Shown here in pieces: positions 22,374-31,742 of a stretch of 64,000 nucleotides of DNA. The notes below the pieces were generated by a model, which did not search any database, was not told the origin of the DNA, and saw nothing but the letters and a program-made list of their open reading frames with translations. Position 1 is the first letter of the stretch; the number at the start of each line of letters is the position of its first letter. The stretch is from Pseudomonas silesiensis (GTDB lineage: Bacteria > Pseudomonadota > Gammaproteobacteria > Pseudomonadales > Pseudomonadaceae). The DNA lies in NCBI RefSeq assembly GCF_001661075.1, contig NZ_CP014870.1, forward strand, positions 1,880,501 through 1,944,500. The letters are read 5' to 3'. Made by a program: the position numbers and the translations under genes.

Positions 22374-23273
22374 CGTAGGATCCAGGCTTGCCGGCGAACC
22401 AGACGCCGCGGTGTAACTGTAATACCGCGTCGTCGTTCTTCGCCCGTAGGAGCCAGGCTTGCCGGCGAACCAGGCGCCGCGGTGTAACAGTAATACCGCG
22501 TTATCGTTCTTCGCCCGTAGGAGCCAGGCTTGCCGGCGAACCAGGCGCCGCGGTGTAACAGTAATACCGCGTTATCGTTCTTCGCCCGTAGGAGCCAGGC
22601 TTGCCGGCGAACCAGGCGCCGCGGTGTAACAGTAATACCGCGTTATCGTTCTTCGCCCGTAGGAGCCAGGCTTGTTCTTCGCCCGTAGGAGCCAGGCTTG
22701 CCGGCGAACCAGGCGCCGCGGTGTAACAGTAATACCGCGTTATCGTTCTTCGCGGGCAAGCCTCGCTCCTACAGGCGAACCAGGCGCTGCGGTGTAACTG
22801 TCATACCGCGTCGTCGTTCTTCGCCCGTAGGAGCCAGGCTTGCCGGCGAACCAGGCGCCGCGGTGTAACTGTAATACCGCGTTATCGTTCTTCGCGGGCA
22901 AGCCTCGCTCCTACAGGCGAACCAGGCGCTGCGGTGTAACTGTAATGCCGCGTTATCGTTCTTCGCGGGCAAGCCTCGCTCCTACAGGCGAACCAGGCGC
23001 CGCGGTGTAACTGTAATGCCGCGTTATCGTTCTTCGCCCGTAGGAGCCAGGCTTGCCGGCGAACCAGGCGCCGCGGTGTAACAGTAATACCGCGTTATCG
23101 TTCTTCGCGGGCAAGCCTCGCTCCTACAGGCGAACCAGGCGCTGCGGTGTAACTGTAATACCGCGTTATCGTTCTTCGCGGGCAAGCCTCGCTCCTACAG
23201 GCGAACCAGGCGCTGCGGTGTAACTGTAATACCGCGTTATCGTTCTTCGCCGGCAAGCCTGGCTCCTACAGGG
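22374..23273. repeat. Tandem REP array 2 (71-bp units)
   Basis: About fourteen units fill most of the 1-kb gap after topA. Core starts fall near 22374, 22445, 22516, 22587, 22658, 22684, 22752, 22826, 22894, 22965, 23037, 23107, 23178 and 23249. The spacer is constant (AACCAGGCGCCGCGGTGTAA, then CAGTAATACCGCGTTATCGT). The core is either CGTAGGAGCCAGGCTTGCCG or, reversed, GGGCAAGCCTCGCTCCTACA, always bounded by TTCGCC and GGCGAA. The unit at 22658 is cut to 26 bases. No gene lies inside. Confidence 0.9.
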
Positions 23274-23383
23274 CGGGGCGGAGCTCCCTTGGCCTTTTTG
23301 TTTTTTGCTTGCGGGAGGCGCAGGTGATCCACGACACTGTCTGACCTGCGTGAAGCAATTATTTCGTTGTGGAGGCTGCCGTC

Positions 23384-23908
23384 ATGGCCCACGAACTCTA
23401 TACCCGTACCAACCAGAAGATTTATTTCGCCGGCCTGTCGCTGGAAGCGCTGGCCAAGGCCGAAGAGGGGCGGGCGATGAACTCGCTGGCGCTGATTCAG
23501 GCCGGGCGCGAATCGGCGTTGTTTCACCTGTACGGCGCGCTGCTGGGCTTGTGTCATGAAATCGCCGGCTTCTATCGCTTGCCCCAGGCCAATGCGCCGC
23601 GGGCAGAGATGCTGCTGACCCGGGAAGTGCTGGAAGCCATCGCCATTCCTGAAATGGCTGAAATGGTCGAGCTGGCACAAAACCCGGAAACCTGGCTGGC
23701 CAAGCTGCTGGCCGCCCATGCGGCGCTGTTCCAGCCGCCACGGGCCCCGCACAAGCCAAAAGGCGATGTAACCCAGCCTCTGATCCTGGCCGTTAACCTG
23801 GATGAAGAAGAGGCGCCTCAGGAATTGAGCCGGGAAGAGCTGGAAAGCTGGCGTCAGAACCTCAAGGGCCTGGCGATCCGCTTTCGCGAAGGTTTGAACG
23901 AGTGCTGA
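23384..23908 (+). CDS. DUF6586 family protein (PA3010-like)
   Basis: 174 residues, soluble, mostly helical, starting MAHELYTRTNQKIYFAG at ATG 23384 with GGAGG 8 bases before. The N-terminal ~115 residues look like a helical bundle (LALIQAGRESALFHLYGALLG), followed by a proline-rich linker and an acidic segment (LDEEEAPQELSREELESW). It is a conserved Pseudomonas protein of unknown function lying between topA and lexA. About 140 bases separate it from the next gene, so the two are probably not tightly coupled. Confidence 0.75.
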   Translation: MAHELYTRTNQKIYFAGLSLEALAKAEEGRAMNSLALIQAGRESALFHLYGALLGLCHEIAGFYRLPQANAPRAEMLLTREVLEAIAIPEMAEMVELAQNPETWLAKLLAAHAALFQPPRAPHKPKGDVTQPLILAVNLDEEEAPQELSREELESWRQNLKGLAIRFREGLNEC

Positions 23909-24048
23909 AAAACAGAGTGTCTGGCCAGGTTTCGCTCAGGGAAGTGTGCTGTGGGAAATTTCCCTGAGTGAAGACATCTGGTCAAGATCCCGAGCGAAGC
24001 CGGGAAGATGCCTATATAATCCCCGCCTTTCTTGGAGAACTCATCCTT

Positions 24049-24282
24049 ATGCCAACGTCCTTTCTAGAAATTGTCGAGTTACCAGACGGCCGTATCGAGC
24101 TGCGCAGGGCCGAGGACGAGGGTTCTCTGGTTACGTTGGATTTCTCCGAGGATGCCAAGGCGTTCCTGCAAGGCCAGCATGTGGAAGTCGCCAAGGCGAT
24201 GTTGAGCGTCGGCGTTCAGATGGCCGGTCGCCTGGTTGAAGGCGAATTCGAATCGGATCAGGGGAATCGGGTTCTCCATTGA
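24049..24282 (+). CDS. Small conserved protein (PA3009-like), function unknown
   Basis: 77 residues from ATG 24049 (MPTSFLEIVELPDGRIELR), with TTGGAG upstream. The frame is open further 5' (to 23968), but the extra residues are not family-like. A TATATAAT stretch at 24013 is a good -10 candidate 36 bases before the ATG, suggesting its own promoter. The predicted fold is a short beta meander followed by one helix (VEVAKAMLSVGVQMAG). Convergent with sulA. Confidence 0.7.
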   Translation: MPTSFLEIVELPDGRIELRRAEDEGSLVTLDFSEDAKAFLQGQHVEVAKAMLSVGVQMAGRLVEGEFESDQGNRVLH

Positions 24283-24320
24283 TCCCGTCCGTCGATTTAT
24301 TGCGGATACTTTCACAGATC

Positions 24321-24344
24321 GGCTTCTCAATCCCTGGAGAAGCC
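24321..24344. terminator. Hairpin between convergent genes
   Basis: Perfect 8-bp stem GGCTTCTC / GAGAAGCC with an 8-base loop between the 77-residue gene and sulA. There is no T-tract on either side, so intrinsic termination would be weak. Confidence 0.4.
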
Positions 24345-24376
24345 CCGCGCTGCTCAGCGCATCCCCGGTTTTCCAG

Positions 24377-24850
24377 TTAACCCAGTCGAATATTCAGACT
24401 TTGCGCATCCCCGATCCGGGCGGCGCTGATCAACTGTTGCCGTGAGGCTGAGTTCAGCGGGTTGAGCCAGCTGACCACCGTATGGCTGCGGCCCAGGCGC
24501 AGGGCTTCACAGGTCAGTTGCTGGGCGCTCTGGGTGCCACGGGGCTGCAGCAGCAGGATGCGTTCGCGATTGAGGCCTGCATCGCGCAGCCAGGCCTGGG
24601 TCAGGCTGGCGGGCGGGGCGATCAGGGTCAGCCAGCGAGCGTCCTGGTCCTCGCTCAGTTCCCTGAGGATCGGTGCCAGAAGGTTCAGGCAGTTCCCGGC
24701 CGCACCACGCAGCGACAGCTCGCTGAAGACATCCGGTTCGGCACTCCAGGGCGACTCGACTACCTCTTTCAGTGTCGGCGCCAACGGCTGCATCATGAAC
24801 GCCTCGAACAACGGCAACTGGGCTTGCTGTGGTGTATGTGGGAACTGCAT
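24377..24850 (-). CDS. sulA: SOS cell-division inhibitor SulA
   Basis: Blocks FtsZ polymerisation during the SOS response. 157 residues from ATG 24848-24850 (MQFPHTPQQAQLPLFEAF) after AGGAGG; the upstream frame inside the lexA end is rejected. The conserved core contains LTLIAPPASLTQAWLRDAGL and VSWLNPLNSASRQQLISAAR, typical of the RecA-like SulA fold. Its start lies 10 bases after the lexA stop, so it shares the lexA transcript and both LexA boxes. Confidence 0.9.
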   Translation of the reverse strand: MQFPHTPQQAQLPLFEAFMMQPLAPTLKEVVESPWSAEPDVFSELSLRGAAGNCLNLLAPILRELSEDQDARWLTLIAPPASLTQAWLRDAGLNRERILLLQPRGTQSAQQLTCEALRLGRSHTVVSWLNPLNSASRQQLISAARIGDAQSLNIRLG

Positions 24851-24860
24851 AAAGCCTCCT

Positions 24861-25469
24861 TTAGCGGCGAATGACGCCGACACTCAAGCCTTCGATCACC
24901 AGTTCCTGATCTTTCAGGTTCACTTCGATTGGGGCGAATTCAGGGTTTTCGGCCAGCAGCCAGACTTTGTTGCCGTCGCGCTTGAAGCGCTTCACGGTCA
25001 CTTCGTCGCCGATCCGCGCGACCACGATCTGGCCGTTGCGGGCTTCACGGGTGGTATGGACGGCCAGCAGGTCGCCATCGAATATGCCCACGTCCTTCAT
25101 GCTCATGCCATGGACCCGCAGCAGATAGTCGGCGCGGGGATGGAAGAAGGTCGGGTTGATGTTGCAGGACTCTTCGATGTGCTGCTGGGCGAGGATGGGC
25201 GCGCCCGCCGCCACGCGTCCGATGATCGGCAGGGTGGATTCGTCGGCCTTGGCTTCGAAACCGGGAATGCGAATGCCGCGGGAAGCGCCGGGCGTCATCT
25301 CGATAGCGCCCTTGCGGGCCAGTGCCTTGAGGTGTTCTTCCGCCGCGTTGGGCGACTTGAAACCCAGTTCCTGAGCGATTTCCGCGCGGGTCGGCGGGTA
25401 GCCGTTGTCATCCAGGCACCGTTTGATGAAGGCCAGAATTTCTGCTTGGCGTGGCGTCAGCTTTAGCAT
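24861..25469 (-). CDS. lexA: SOS repressor LexA
   Basis: Represses DNA-damage genes until RecA filaments trigger self-cleavage. 202 residues. Winged helix-turn-helix at 1-65 ([20 protein letters not shown]). The cleavage site is Ala88-Gly89 in GRVAAGAP, and the catalytic dyad is Ser123 (GMSM) with Lys160 (VTVKRFK). All expected residues are intact, so it should be autocleavable. Promoter-proximal gene of lexA-sulA, divergent from psrA, and preceded by two LexA boxes. Confidence 0.97.
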   Translation of the reverse strand: MLKLTPRQAEILAFIKRCLDDNGYPPTRAEIAQELGFKSPNAAEEHLKALARKGAIEMTPGASRGIRIPGFEAKADESTLPIIGRVAAGAPILAQQHIEESCNINPTFFHPRADYLLRVHGMSMKDVGIFDGDLLAVHTTREARNGQIVVARIGDEVTVKRFKRDGNKVWLLAENPEFAPIEVNLKDQELVIEGLSVGVIRR

Positions 25470-25479
25470 ATTGATCGCT

Positions 25480-25495
25480 CTGTCTTTTTATACAG
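25480..25495 (-). promoter_or_regulatory. LexA (SOS) box 1
   Basis: CTGTCTTTTTATACAG, an exact CTGT-N8-ACAG operator, 11 bases upstream of the lexA start codon. Confidence 0.93.
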
Positions 25496-25498
25496 TGA

Positions 25499-25514
25499 CT
25501 GGGATTATATACAG
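25499..25514 (-). promoter_or_regulatory. LexA (SOS) box 2
   Basis: CTGGGATTATATACAG, one mismatch from CTGT-N8-ACAG, 19 bases from box 1. Double boxes before lexA also occur in E. coli and support autoregulation. Confidence 0.8.
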
Positions 25515-25639
25515 TAGAACGGTCTTGGCAATGCCCCTTTTTTTGCCCGCCGCCAGACGGTCGATCAACCGGCTGATTAAAGCTTCGCCGATGTATGGTT
25601 AAATAGCTGACCGACCATTCCCGAAACGAACCGCCAGGC

Positions 25640-25683
25640 TTGACAAGGCCGGGGCTGAAACGTATGTTTCAAACAAGTGTTTG
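25640..25683 (+). promoter_or_regulatory. psrA promoter with two abutting PsrA operators
   Basis: TTGACA at 25640 and TATGTT at 25663 are spaced 17 bases apart. Two palindromes GAAAC-GTAT-GTTTC (25657-25670) and CAAAC-AAGT-GTTTG (25670-25683) share one base. Both fit the published PsrA pattern of CAAAC/GTTTG half-sites, and the first covers the -10, consistent with autorepression. Confidence 0.88.
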
Positions 25684-25698
25684 TCAGGCGGAGTAGCC

Positions 25699-26406
25699 AT
25701 GGCCCAGTCGGAAACCGTTGAACGCATTCTCGATGCTGCCGAGCAATTGTTCGCGGAAAAAGGTTTCGCCGAAACCTCGTTGCGCCTGATCACCAGCAAG
25801 GCCGGGGTCAATCTGGCGGCGGTGAATTATCACTTCGGTTCCAAGAAGGCGCTGATCCAGGCGGTCTTCTCGCGCTTTCTCGGCCCGTTCTGCATCAGCC
25901 TCGACAAAGAGCTGGAGCGGCGTCAGGCCAAGCCGGAAAACAAGCCGAGCCTCGAAGAACTGCTGGAAATCCTCGTCGAACAAGCCCTGGTGGTGCAGCC
26001 CCGCAGTGGCAATGACCTGTCGATCTTCATGCGCTTGCTGGGCCTTGCCTTCAGTCAGAGCCAGGGCCATTTGCGGCGTTACCTGGAAGACATGTACGGC
26101 AAGGTGTTTCGCCGCTATATGACCCTGGTCAACGAGGCCGCCCCGCGAATTCCACCGATCGAGCTGTTCTGGCGGGTGCACTTCATGCTCGGTGCCGCGG
26201 CGTTCAGCATGTCGGGGATCAAGGCCTTGCGCGCGATCGCCGAGACCGACTTCGGTGTCAACACCTCCATTGAGCAAGTCATGCGGCTGATGGTGCCGTT
26301 CCTGGCGGCCGGCATGCGGGCCGAAACCGGCGTGACCGACACGGCCATGGCCACCGCGCAGCTGCGTCCGCGTAGCAAATCGATACCCTTTGCCGCCAAG
26401 GTTTGA
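25699..26406 (+). CDS. psrA: TetR-family regulator PsrA
   Basis: Fatty-acid-responsive regulator. In Pseudomonas it represses itself and beta-oxidation genes and activates rpoS; long-chain fatty acids release it from DNA. 235 residues from ATG 25699 (MAQSETVERILDAAEQLF) with GGCGGAG before it. The TetR helix-turn-helix spans about 8-55 (SLRLITSKAGVNLAAVNYHF); the rest is the helical ligand domain with a basic C-terminal tail. Divergent from lexA, with its own operator-covered promoter. Likely partners in this window are fadBA and, through RpoS turnover, rssB. Confidence 0.95.
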   Translation: MAQSETVERILDAAEQLFAEKGFAETSLRLITSKAGVNLAAVNYHFGSKKALIQAVFSRFLGPFCISLDKELERRQAKPENKPSLEELLEILVEQALVVQPRSGNDLSIFMRLLGLAFSQSQGHLRRYLEDMYGKVFRRYMTLVNEAAPRIPPIELFWRVHFMLGAAAFSMSGIKALRAIAETDFGVNTSIEQVMRLMVPFLAAGMRAETGVTDTAMATAQLRPRSKSIPFAAKV

Positions 26407-26561
26407 CCCCGCACGGGTGGGCGCGGCAGCGGACATCCGCTAAGCTGGGCGCCCATGCCGACTCTCGTTTTGAACCTGCACCCCATTGTTTTCGCCAACC
26501 GGGCTATCACCCGGGGTGACCAATGCGTGCGAGCCGGGTTCATCGTTCTCAAGGAATTTCT

Positions 26562-27572
26562 ATGACTGCTGGCCTGCAAGGCTCGTTGATGGTGGACGTC
26601 GCCGGTACCTGGCTGACGGCCGAAGATCGCCAATTGTTGCGTCAACCCGAAGTGGGTGGCCTGATCATTTTTGCGCGCAACATCGAACACCCGCGCCAGG
26701 TGCGTGAATTGAGTGCCGCGATCCGCGCCATTCGTCCCGACCTGCTGCTGGCCGTGGACCAGGAGGGCGGTCGGGTGCAACGCCTGCGCCAGGGCTTCGT
26801 GCGGCTGCCGGCGATGCGTGCCATTGCCGACAACCCGAATGCCGAATACCTGGCCGAGCAGTGCGGCTGGATCATGGCCACCGAAGTGCTGGCGGTCGGC
26901 CTCGACCTGAGCTTCGCCCCGGTGCTGGACCTGGATCACCAGCGCAGCGCCGTGGTCGGCACCCGTTCGTTCGAAGGTGACCCGGAGCGCGCGGCCTTGC
27001 TGGCCGGTGCCTTCATCCGTGGCATGAACAGCGCCGGCATGGCGGCCACCGGCAAGCACTTCCCCGGCCACGGCTGGGCCGAGGCCGATTCCCACGTTGC
27101 CATCCCCAACGATGAGCGTAGCCTCGATGACATTCGCGCCAATGACCTGGTGCCGTTCGCCCGCTTGAGCAAGCAGCTGGCCGCCGTCATGCCGGCCCAC
27201 GTCATTTACCCGCAGGTCGATGCCCAGCCTGCCGGTTTCTCCCGCCGCTGGTTGCAGGACATCCTGCGCGGCGAGTTGCAATTCGACGGTGTGATCTTCA
27301 GTGACGACCTGTCGATGGCGGGGGCCCATGTGGTCGGCGATGCCGCCAGTCGTATCGAAGCGGCGCTGACGGCCGGTTGCGACATGGGCCTGGTGTGCAA
27401 CGACCGCGCCGCCGCCGAGCTCGCGCTGAGCGCCGCCCAGCGCCTGAAAGTCAAACCGTCGCCACGCATTGCGCGCATGCGCGGCCAAGCCTTCGCCAAC
27501 ATTGAATACCGTCAGGACCCGCGCTGGCTGGCAGCTGTCGGCGCGCTCAAAGAAGCTCAACTGATTGATTGA
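26562..27572 (+). CDS. nagZ: Beta-N-acetylhexosaminidase NagZ
   Basis: Cytosolic family-3 glycosidase that removes GlcNAc from anhydromuropeptides in cell-wall recycling; its products influence AmpR-type beta-lactamase control. 336 residues from ATG 26562 (MTAGLQGSLMVDVAGTW) after AAGGAA. Visible motifs are the substrate-binding KHFPGHG at about 165-171 (its His also acts in acid/base catalysis) and SDDLSM with the nucleophile Asp near 248. The gene is followed after 9 bases by the phosphorylase gene, so they are cotranscribed. It works downstream of Slt-type enzymes. Confidence 0.96.
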   Translation: MTAGLQGSLMVDVAGTWLTAEDRQLLRQPEVGGLIIFARNIEHPRQVRELSAAIRAIRPDLLLAVDQEGGRVQRLRQGFVRLPAMRAIADNPNAEYLAEQCGWIMATEVLAVGLDLSFAPVLDLDHQRSAVVGTRSFEGDPERAALLAGAFIRGMNSAGMAATGKHFPGHGWAEADSHVAIPNDERSLDDIRANDLVPFARLSKQLAAVMPAHVIYPQVDAQPAGFSRRWLQDILRGELQFDGVIFSDDLSMAGAHVVGDAASRIEAALTAGCDMGLVCNDRAAAELALSAAQRLKVKPSPRIARMRGQAFANIEYRQDPRWLAAVGALKEAQLID

Positions 27573-28319
<747 letters not shown>

Positions 28320-28345
28320 GCCTGGCGCTAGACCCGGTTGACCCC

Positions 28346-28438
28346 ATCGCGGGCAAGCCCGCTCCCACAGGATTCGGCGGTGTTCACACAAATGGTGATA
28401 ACACCGCACCTCCCTGTGGGAGCGGGCTTGCCCGCGAA
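28346..28438. repeat. REP pair after the phosphorylase gene
   Basis: ATCGCGGGCAAGCCCGCTCC at 28346 and the inverted CTGTGGGAGCGGGCTTGCCC near 28414, between convergent transcription units. Confidence 0.85.
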
Positions 28439-28463
28439 AGCAATCTGACTGGCGCCGCCGACC

Positions 28464-31154
28464 TCAGCGCTTCTCCAGCTTCTCCGGCAACGGCGCAAAC
28501 AGCGCTTCAATATCATCACTCTGCAACTTCCAGTCCCCGGCCTTGCGCCCATCCAGCACGCCGGCCGCGAGGTCGGATTTTTCTTTTTGCAGGTGCTGAA
28601 TCTTCTCCTCCACCGTGCCCCGGGCAATCAGCTTGTAGACGAATACCGGTTTCTCCTGGCCAATGCGGTACGCACGGTCGGTCGCTTGGTTTTCCGTGGC
28701 CGGGTTCCACCAGGGATCGTAGTGGATCACGGTGTCCGCTTCGGTCAGGTTCAGGCCAACGCCGCCGGCCTTCAGGCTGATCAGAAAGATCTGACGCTTG
28801 CCGCTCTGGAAGTCCTTCACCGGCGTGCGGCGGTCGCGGGTCTGGCCGGTCAGCAGGGCGTAGGCGACACCGCGTTTGGTCAGCTCGTCCTCGATCAGCG
28901 ACAGCATTGAAGTGAACTGCGAAAACAGCAACACCCGCCGTCCTTCCTCGAACAGCTCCTCGAGCATTTCCATCAGGCTGTCGAGCTTGCCTGAGGTGCT
29001 GCCGCGCGCGGGCAGGGTCGCTTCGTTGACCAGGCGCAGATCGCAGCATACCTGGCGCAGCTTGAGCAGCGCCTCGAGGATGATGATCTGGCTGCGGGCC
29101 ACCCCCTTGCGGGTAATCTCGTCGCGGACTTTCTTGTCCATCGCCAGGCGCATGGCTTCATACACATCGCGCTGGGCTTCGTTGAGCTCAACCCAGTGGA
29201 TGATCTCGGTTTTCGGCGGCAACTCGGTGGCCACCTGTTCCTTGGTCCTGCGCAACAGGAAGGGTTTGATCCGGCCATTGAGATGCTGCAGCCTGACTTC
29301 GCTGCCGCGCTTTTCAATCGGTACGCGGTAATCGCGGTTGAAGCTTTTCACGTCGCCGAGCCAGCCCGGCAACAGGAAGTGAAACAGTGACCACAGCTCG
29401 CCCAGGTGATTTTCCAGGGGCGTGCCACTCAGGCACAGGCGCTGGCGCGCATTCAGCTCGCGCGCGGCCTGGGCGGCCTTGCTGTTGGGGTTCTTGATGT
29501 ACTGCGCCTCATCCAGCACCAGTACGTGCAACGGCTGCGCCGCCAGCCGCTCGACGTCCTTGGGCAGCAGTGCGTAGGTGGTGAGGATCAGGTCGTAATC
29601 GGCCAACTGGTCGAAGTGCTTTTTGCGACTGGCGCCGTACAGCGCCAGCACCTTGAGTTGCGGCGTGAAGTGCGCCGCTTCATCGAGCCAGTTGGGAATC
29701 AGGCTGGTGGGCATCACCACCATGCACGGCCGATCCAGGCGCCCGGCGTTCTTCTCGCTGAGAATGTGCGCCAGGGTCTGCAGGGTTTTGCCCAGCCCCA
29801 TGTCGTCCGCGAGAATTCCGCCGACTTCCAGCTGGCGCAACGACTGCATCCAGCTCAGGCCTTCCAGCTGGTACGGCCGCAAGGTGGCGTTCAGGTCTTC
29901 GGGGGCGGTCGCGGTGTGATCCTTGATGTCCCGCAGGCGCTGGGCAAAGGTGCGGATCTGTTCGCCGCCTTCCCACAGCAGCGGCAGGTCTTCCAGCGGA
30001 TTCAGGCGCGTGGCGTCAGCCTTGCTCAGGCGCAGGGTGGTCTCGCCGGGCTCTTGCAGGTAGAACTCGCCGAGGGTCGCCAGCACCGGTTTCAAGCGGC
30101 CGAAGGGCAGGGCGACTTGCAACGGCCCATGTTCGGAGTTGGGGCGATTGGGGATGTTCACCAGGATCAACTCGTCGTCGCGCCGTCGCGCCAGGCGCTC
30201 GGGGTTGAGGATCTCGGTGTGGGAGCGCATCAGGTTCAACAGGATCGGCAGCAGGCTCAGGCGTTCACCGTTGACGATGATCCCCAGTTCCAGGTCGAAC
30301 CAGTCACGTTCCGGTGCCTGTTCGACCGTGGCGTACCAGTCGTCCACCGCGGTCAGGTCGAAACCGAAGTCCTCGTCGATCTGCAACTCCCAGCCCTGGG
30401 TGCGCAGCTTCGGCAGCTCATTGAGGGTGAAAGTCAGCCAGGCGCTGTCGTTGACCATCTCGAACAGCTCGCCGGCGCTTTCCGGCAAGGCCTTGCTTTG
30501 CCGGGTGGCGACCTTGAAGCCGAGGATTCGCAACTGTTCCCTGTAGGATTGTTCGATTTCCGGGTGACGTTTTATCCGCAGTGTCTGGGTTTCCTGGCGA
30601 ATCAGCACGTCGGCGTTCTTCTGCCCGCTGACGTATTCATCCAGGTAGCCGAACGACAGGGCGGCGCGATGCTGGATGTAGCGCTGCATCTTGCCGTTGC
30701 GCGGTTCGAAGGCGCTGAACTCGACGCTCGCCAGCCACAGGCGCGGCACCGGTTGCACGTTGTCCACCAGCACTTGCGGCGCTTTCGGGCTGCGGTTTTC
30801 CAGCACCGCCTGGAGTTTTTCCAGCAGTTCGGCGTCTTTGGCGGCGGCCGGGTAGGCGAGGGTTTCCTGCACTTGCAACAGCACCGCTGCGCAGTGTTTG
30901 CAGTTGCTGTGGACCGGGCACGAGCAGTGCGCGTCGATCATCAGCAAGGTGCCTTTGGCCGACTCGCGCAGGCGAATGGTCTGACGGTAAACGTTACCGC
31001 CAGAGCCTTCGCAGGCGGCAACGATGGTGGCGTCGCCGGCCTCGACTATCCTGACGCGATTTTCCAGTGCGTAGCGGCGGCCACGCTCCAGGCTCTGTTC
31101 CTTGAATCGGCTGACCCAGGAAGGTGCCAGGGGTTTGCTCAGGGTCGGGGACAT
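28464..31154 (-). CDS. SWIM zinc-finger SNF2-family helicase/ATPase
   Basis: 896-residue DNA translocase of the RapA/SNF2 superfamily. The N-terminal SWIM zinc finger is visible as AHCSCPVHSNCKHCAAVLL (near residue 75-95), then a ~300-residue middle domain. The ATPase core has Walker A DDMGLGKTLQ, the DEAQ box, GTPLENHLGELW, LLFSQFTSML, and SLKAGGVGLNLTEAD with DRAYRIGQEK. Such proteins remodel protein-DNA complexes or act with RNA polymerase; the exact role of this subfamily is not known to me. Its stop is 25 bases before the REP pair; csiV and mfd are upstream on the same strand. Confidence 0.88.
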   Translation of the reverse strand: MSPTLSKPLAPSWVSRFKEQSLERGRRYALENRVRIVEAGDATIVAACEGSGGNVYRQTIRLRESAKGTLLMIDAHCSCPVHSNCKHCAAVLLQVQETLAYPAAAKDAELLEKLQAVLENRSPKAPQVLVDNVQPVPRLWLASVEFSAFEPRNGKMQRYIQHRAALSFGYLDEYVSGQKNADVLIRQETQTLRIKRHPEIEQSYREQLRILGFKVATRQSKALPESAGELFEMVNDSAWLTFTLNELPKLRTQGWELQIDEDFGFDLTAVDDWYATVEQAPERDWFDLELGIIVNGERLSLLPILLNLMRSHTEILNPERLARRRDDELILVNIPNRPNSEHGPLQVALPFGRLKPVLATLGEFYLQEPGETTLRLSKADATRLNPLEDLPLLWEGGEQIRTFAQRLRDIKDHTATAPEDLNATLRPYQLEGLSWMQSLRQLEVGGILADDMGLGKTLQTLAHILSEKNAGRLDRPCMVVMPTSLIPNWLDEAAHFTPQLKVLALYGASRKKHFDQLADYDLILTTYALLPKDVERLAAQPLHVLVLDEAQYIKNPNSKAAQAARELNARQRLCLSGTPLENHLGELWSLFHFLLPGWLGDVKSFNRDYRVPIEKRGSEVRLQHLNGRIKPFLLRRTKEQVATELPPKTEIIHWVELNEAQRDVYEAMRLAMDKKVRDEITRKGVARSQIIILEALLKLRQVCCDLRLVNEATLPARGSTSGKLDSLMEMLEELFEEGRRVLLFSQFTSMLSLIEDELTKRGVAYALLTGQTRDRRTPVKDFQSGKRQIFLISLKAGGVGLNLTEADTVIHYDPWWNPATENQATDRAYRIGQEKPVFVYKLIARGTVEEKIQHLQKEKSDLAAGVLDGRKAGDWKLQSDDIEALFAPLPEKLEKR

Positions 31155-31165
31155 AAGGACGTCGA

Positions 31166-31732
31166 TCAGTCCGGAATTTCATCGGGGACTGGCCGAGGCG
31201 CAGGGGCGGTCAGCGAGGTGATCTTGATCAGCAGGCCGAGGTGGCCGTTGTCGAGGAAATTCAGCTGGCCGTTTTTTGTGTGGCTTTCCTGCTTCAGGCG
31301 TTCGCTGGCGGTGACCATGCCGTTGGCGTCGATCTGGTTGACCCAGAAATCTGCGTCGACGTCGGTAAAGCGGCCCAGTTTCAGGCTCAGCGTGCCCTCG
31401 ATCGGGAACTGGCCGAACTGTTCCGCCCCGTCGCTGATCGCGACTTTGGTGGCTTCTTCGCCGAGGTTTTGCTGCCACGCCTTGTGCAGCAACACCGTGT
31501 AGTCGTTGCTGGCGGTGAGCTTGTCCACTTCGGGATTGAGGCTCGGCGTGCGAAAGCTCTCGGGGTCGATGCGCTGGGCGCCGGCCGCCCAGTCTTCCGG
31601 CGCGGCTTTGCTGACAATGGCAGGCACGGCGTTTTGCCGCACCAGGATCATTTCGACCTGATACAGATCATCGGCAAATGCCGTCGGGATGACCAGGGTC
31701 ATCAGCAAGGTCAGTGTGTAGAACAGGCGCAT
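31166..31732 (-). CDS. CsiV-family periplasmic protein
   Basis: 188 residues with a clear signal peptide (MRLFYTLTLLMTLVIPTAFA, cut before DDLYQVEM). The remainder is a beta-rich domain with YQVEMILVRQ at its start, the hallmark of the CsiV family; in Vibrio cholerae CsiV works with LpoA in peptidoglycan synthesis. A Pro-rich tail (APAPRPVPDEIPD) closes the protein. It starts 10 bases after the mfd stop and is probably cotranscribed with it. Confidence 0.8.
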   Translation of the reverse strand: MRLFYTLTLLMTLVIPTAFADDLYQVEMILVRQNAVPAIVSKAAPEDWAAGAQRIDPESFRTPSLNPEVDKLTASNDYTVLLHKAWQQNLGEEATKVAISDGAEQFGQFPIEGTLSLKLGRFTDVDADFWVNQIDANGMVTASERLKQESHTKNGQLNFLDNGHLGLLIKITSLTAPAPRPVPDEIPD

Positions 31733-31742
31733 GCGGCGTCCT

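Noticed and set aside
22374..23273. CRISPR array
   Set aside because: Both core and spacer are repeated in every unit; there are no unique spacers and no cas genes.
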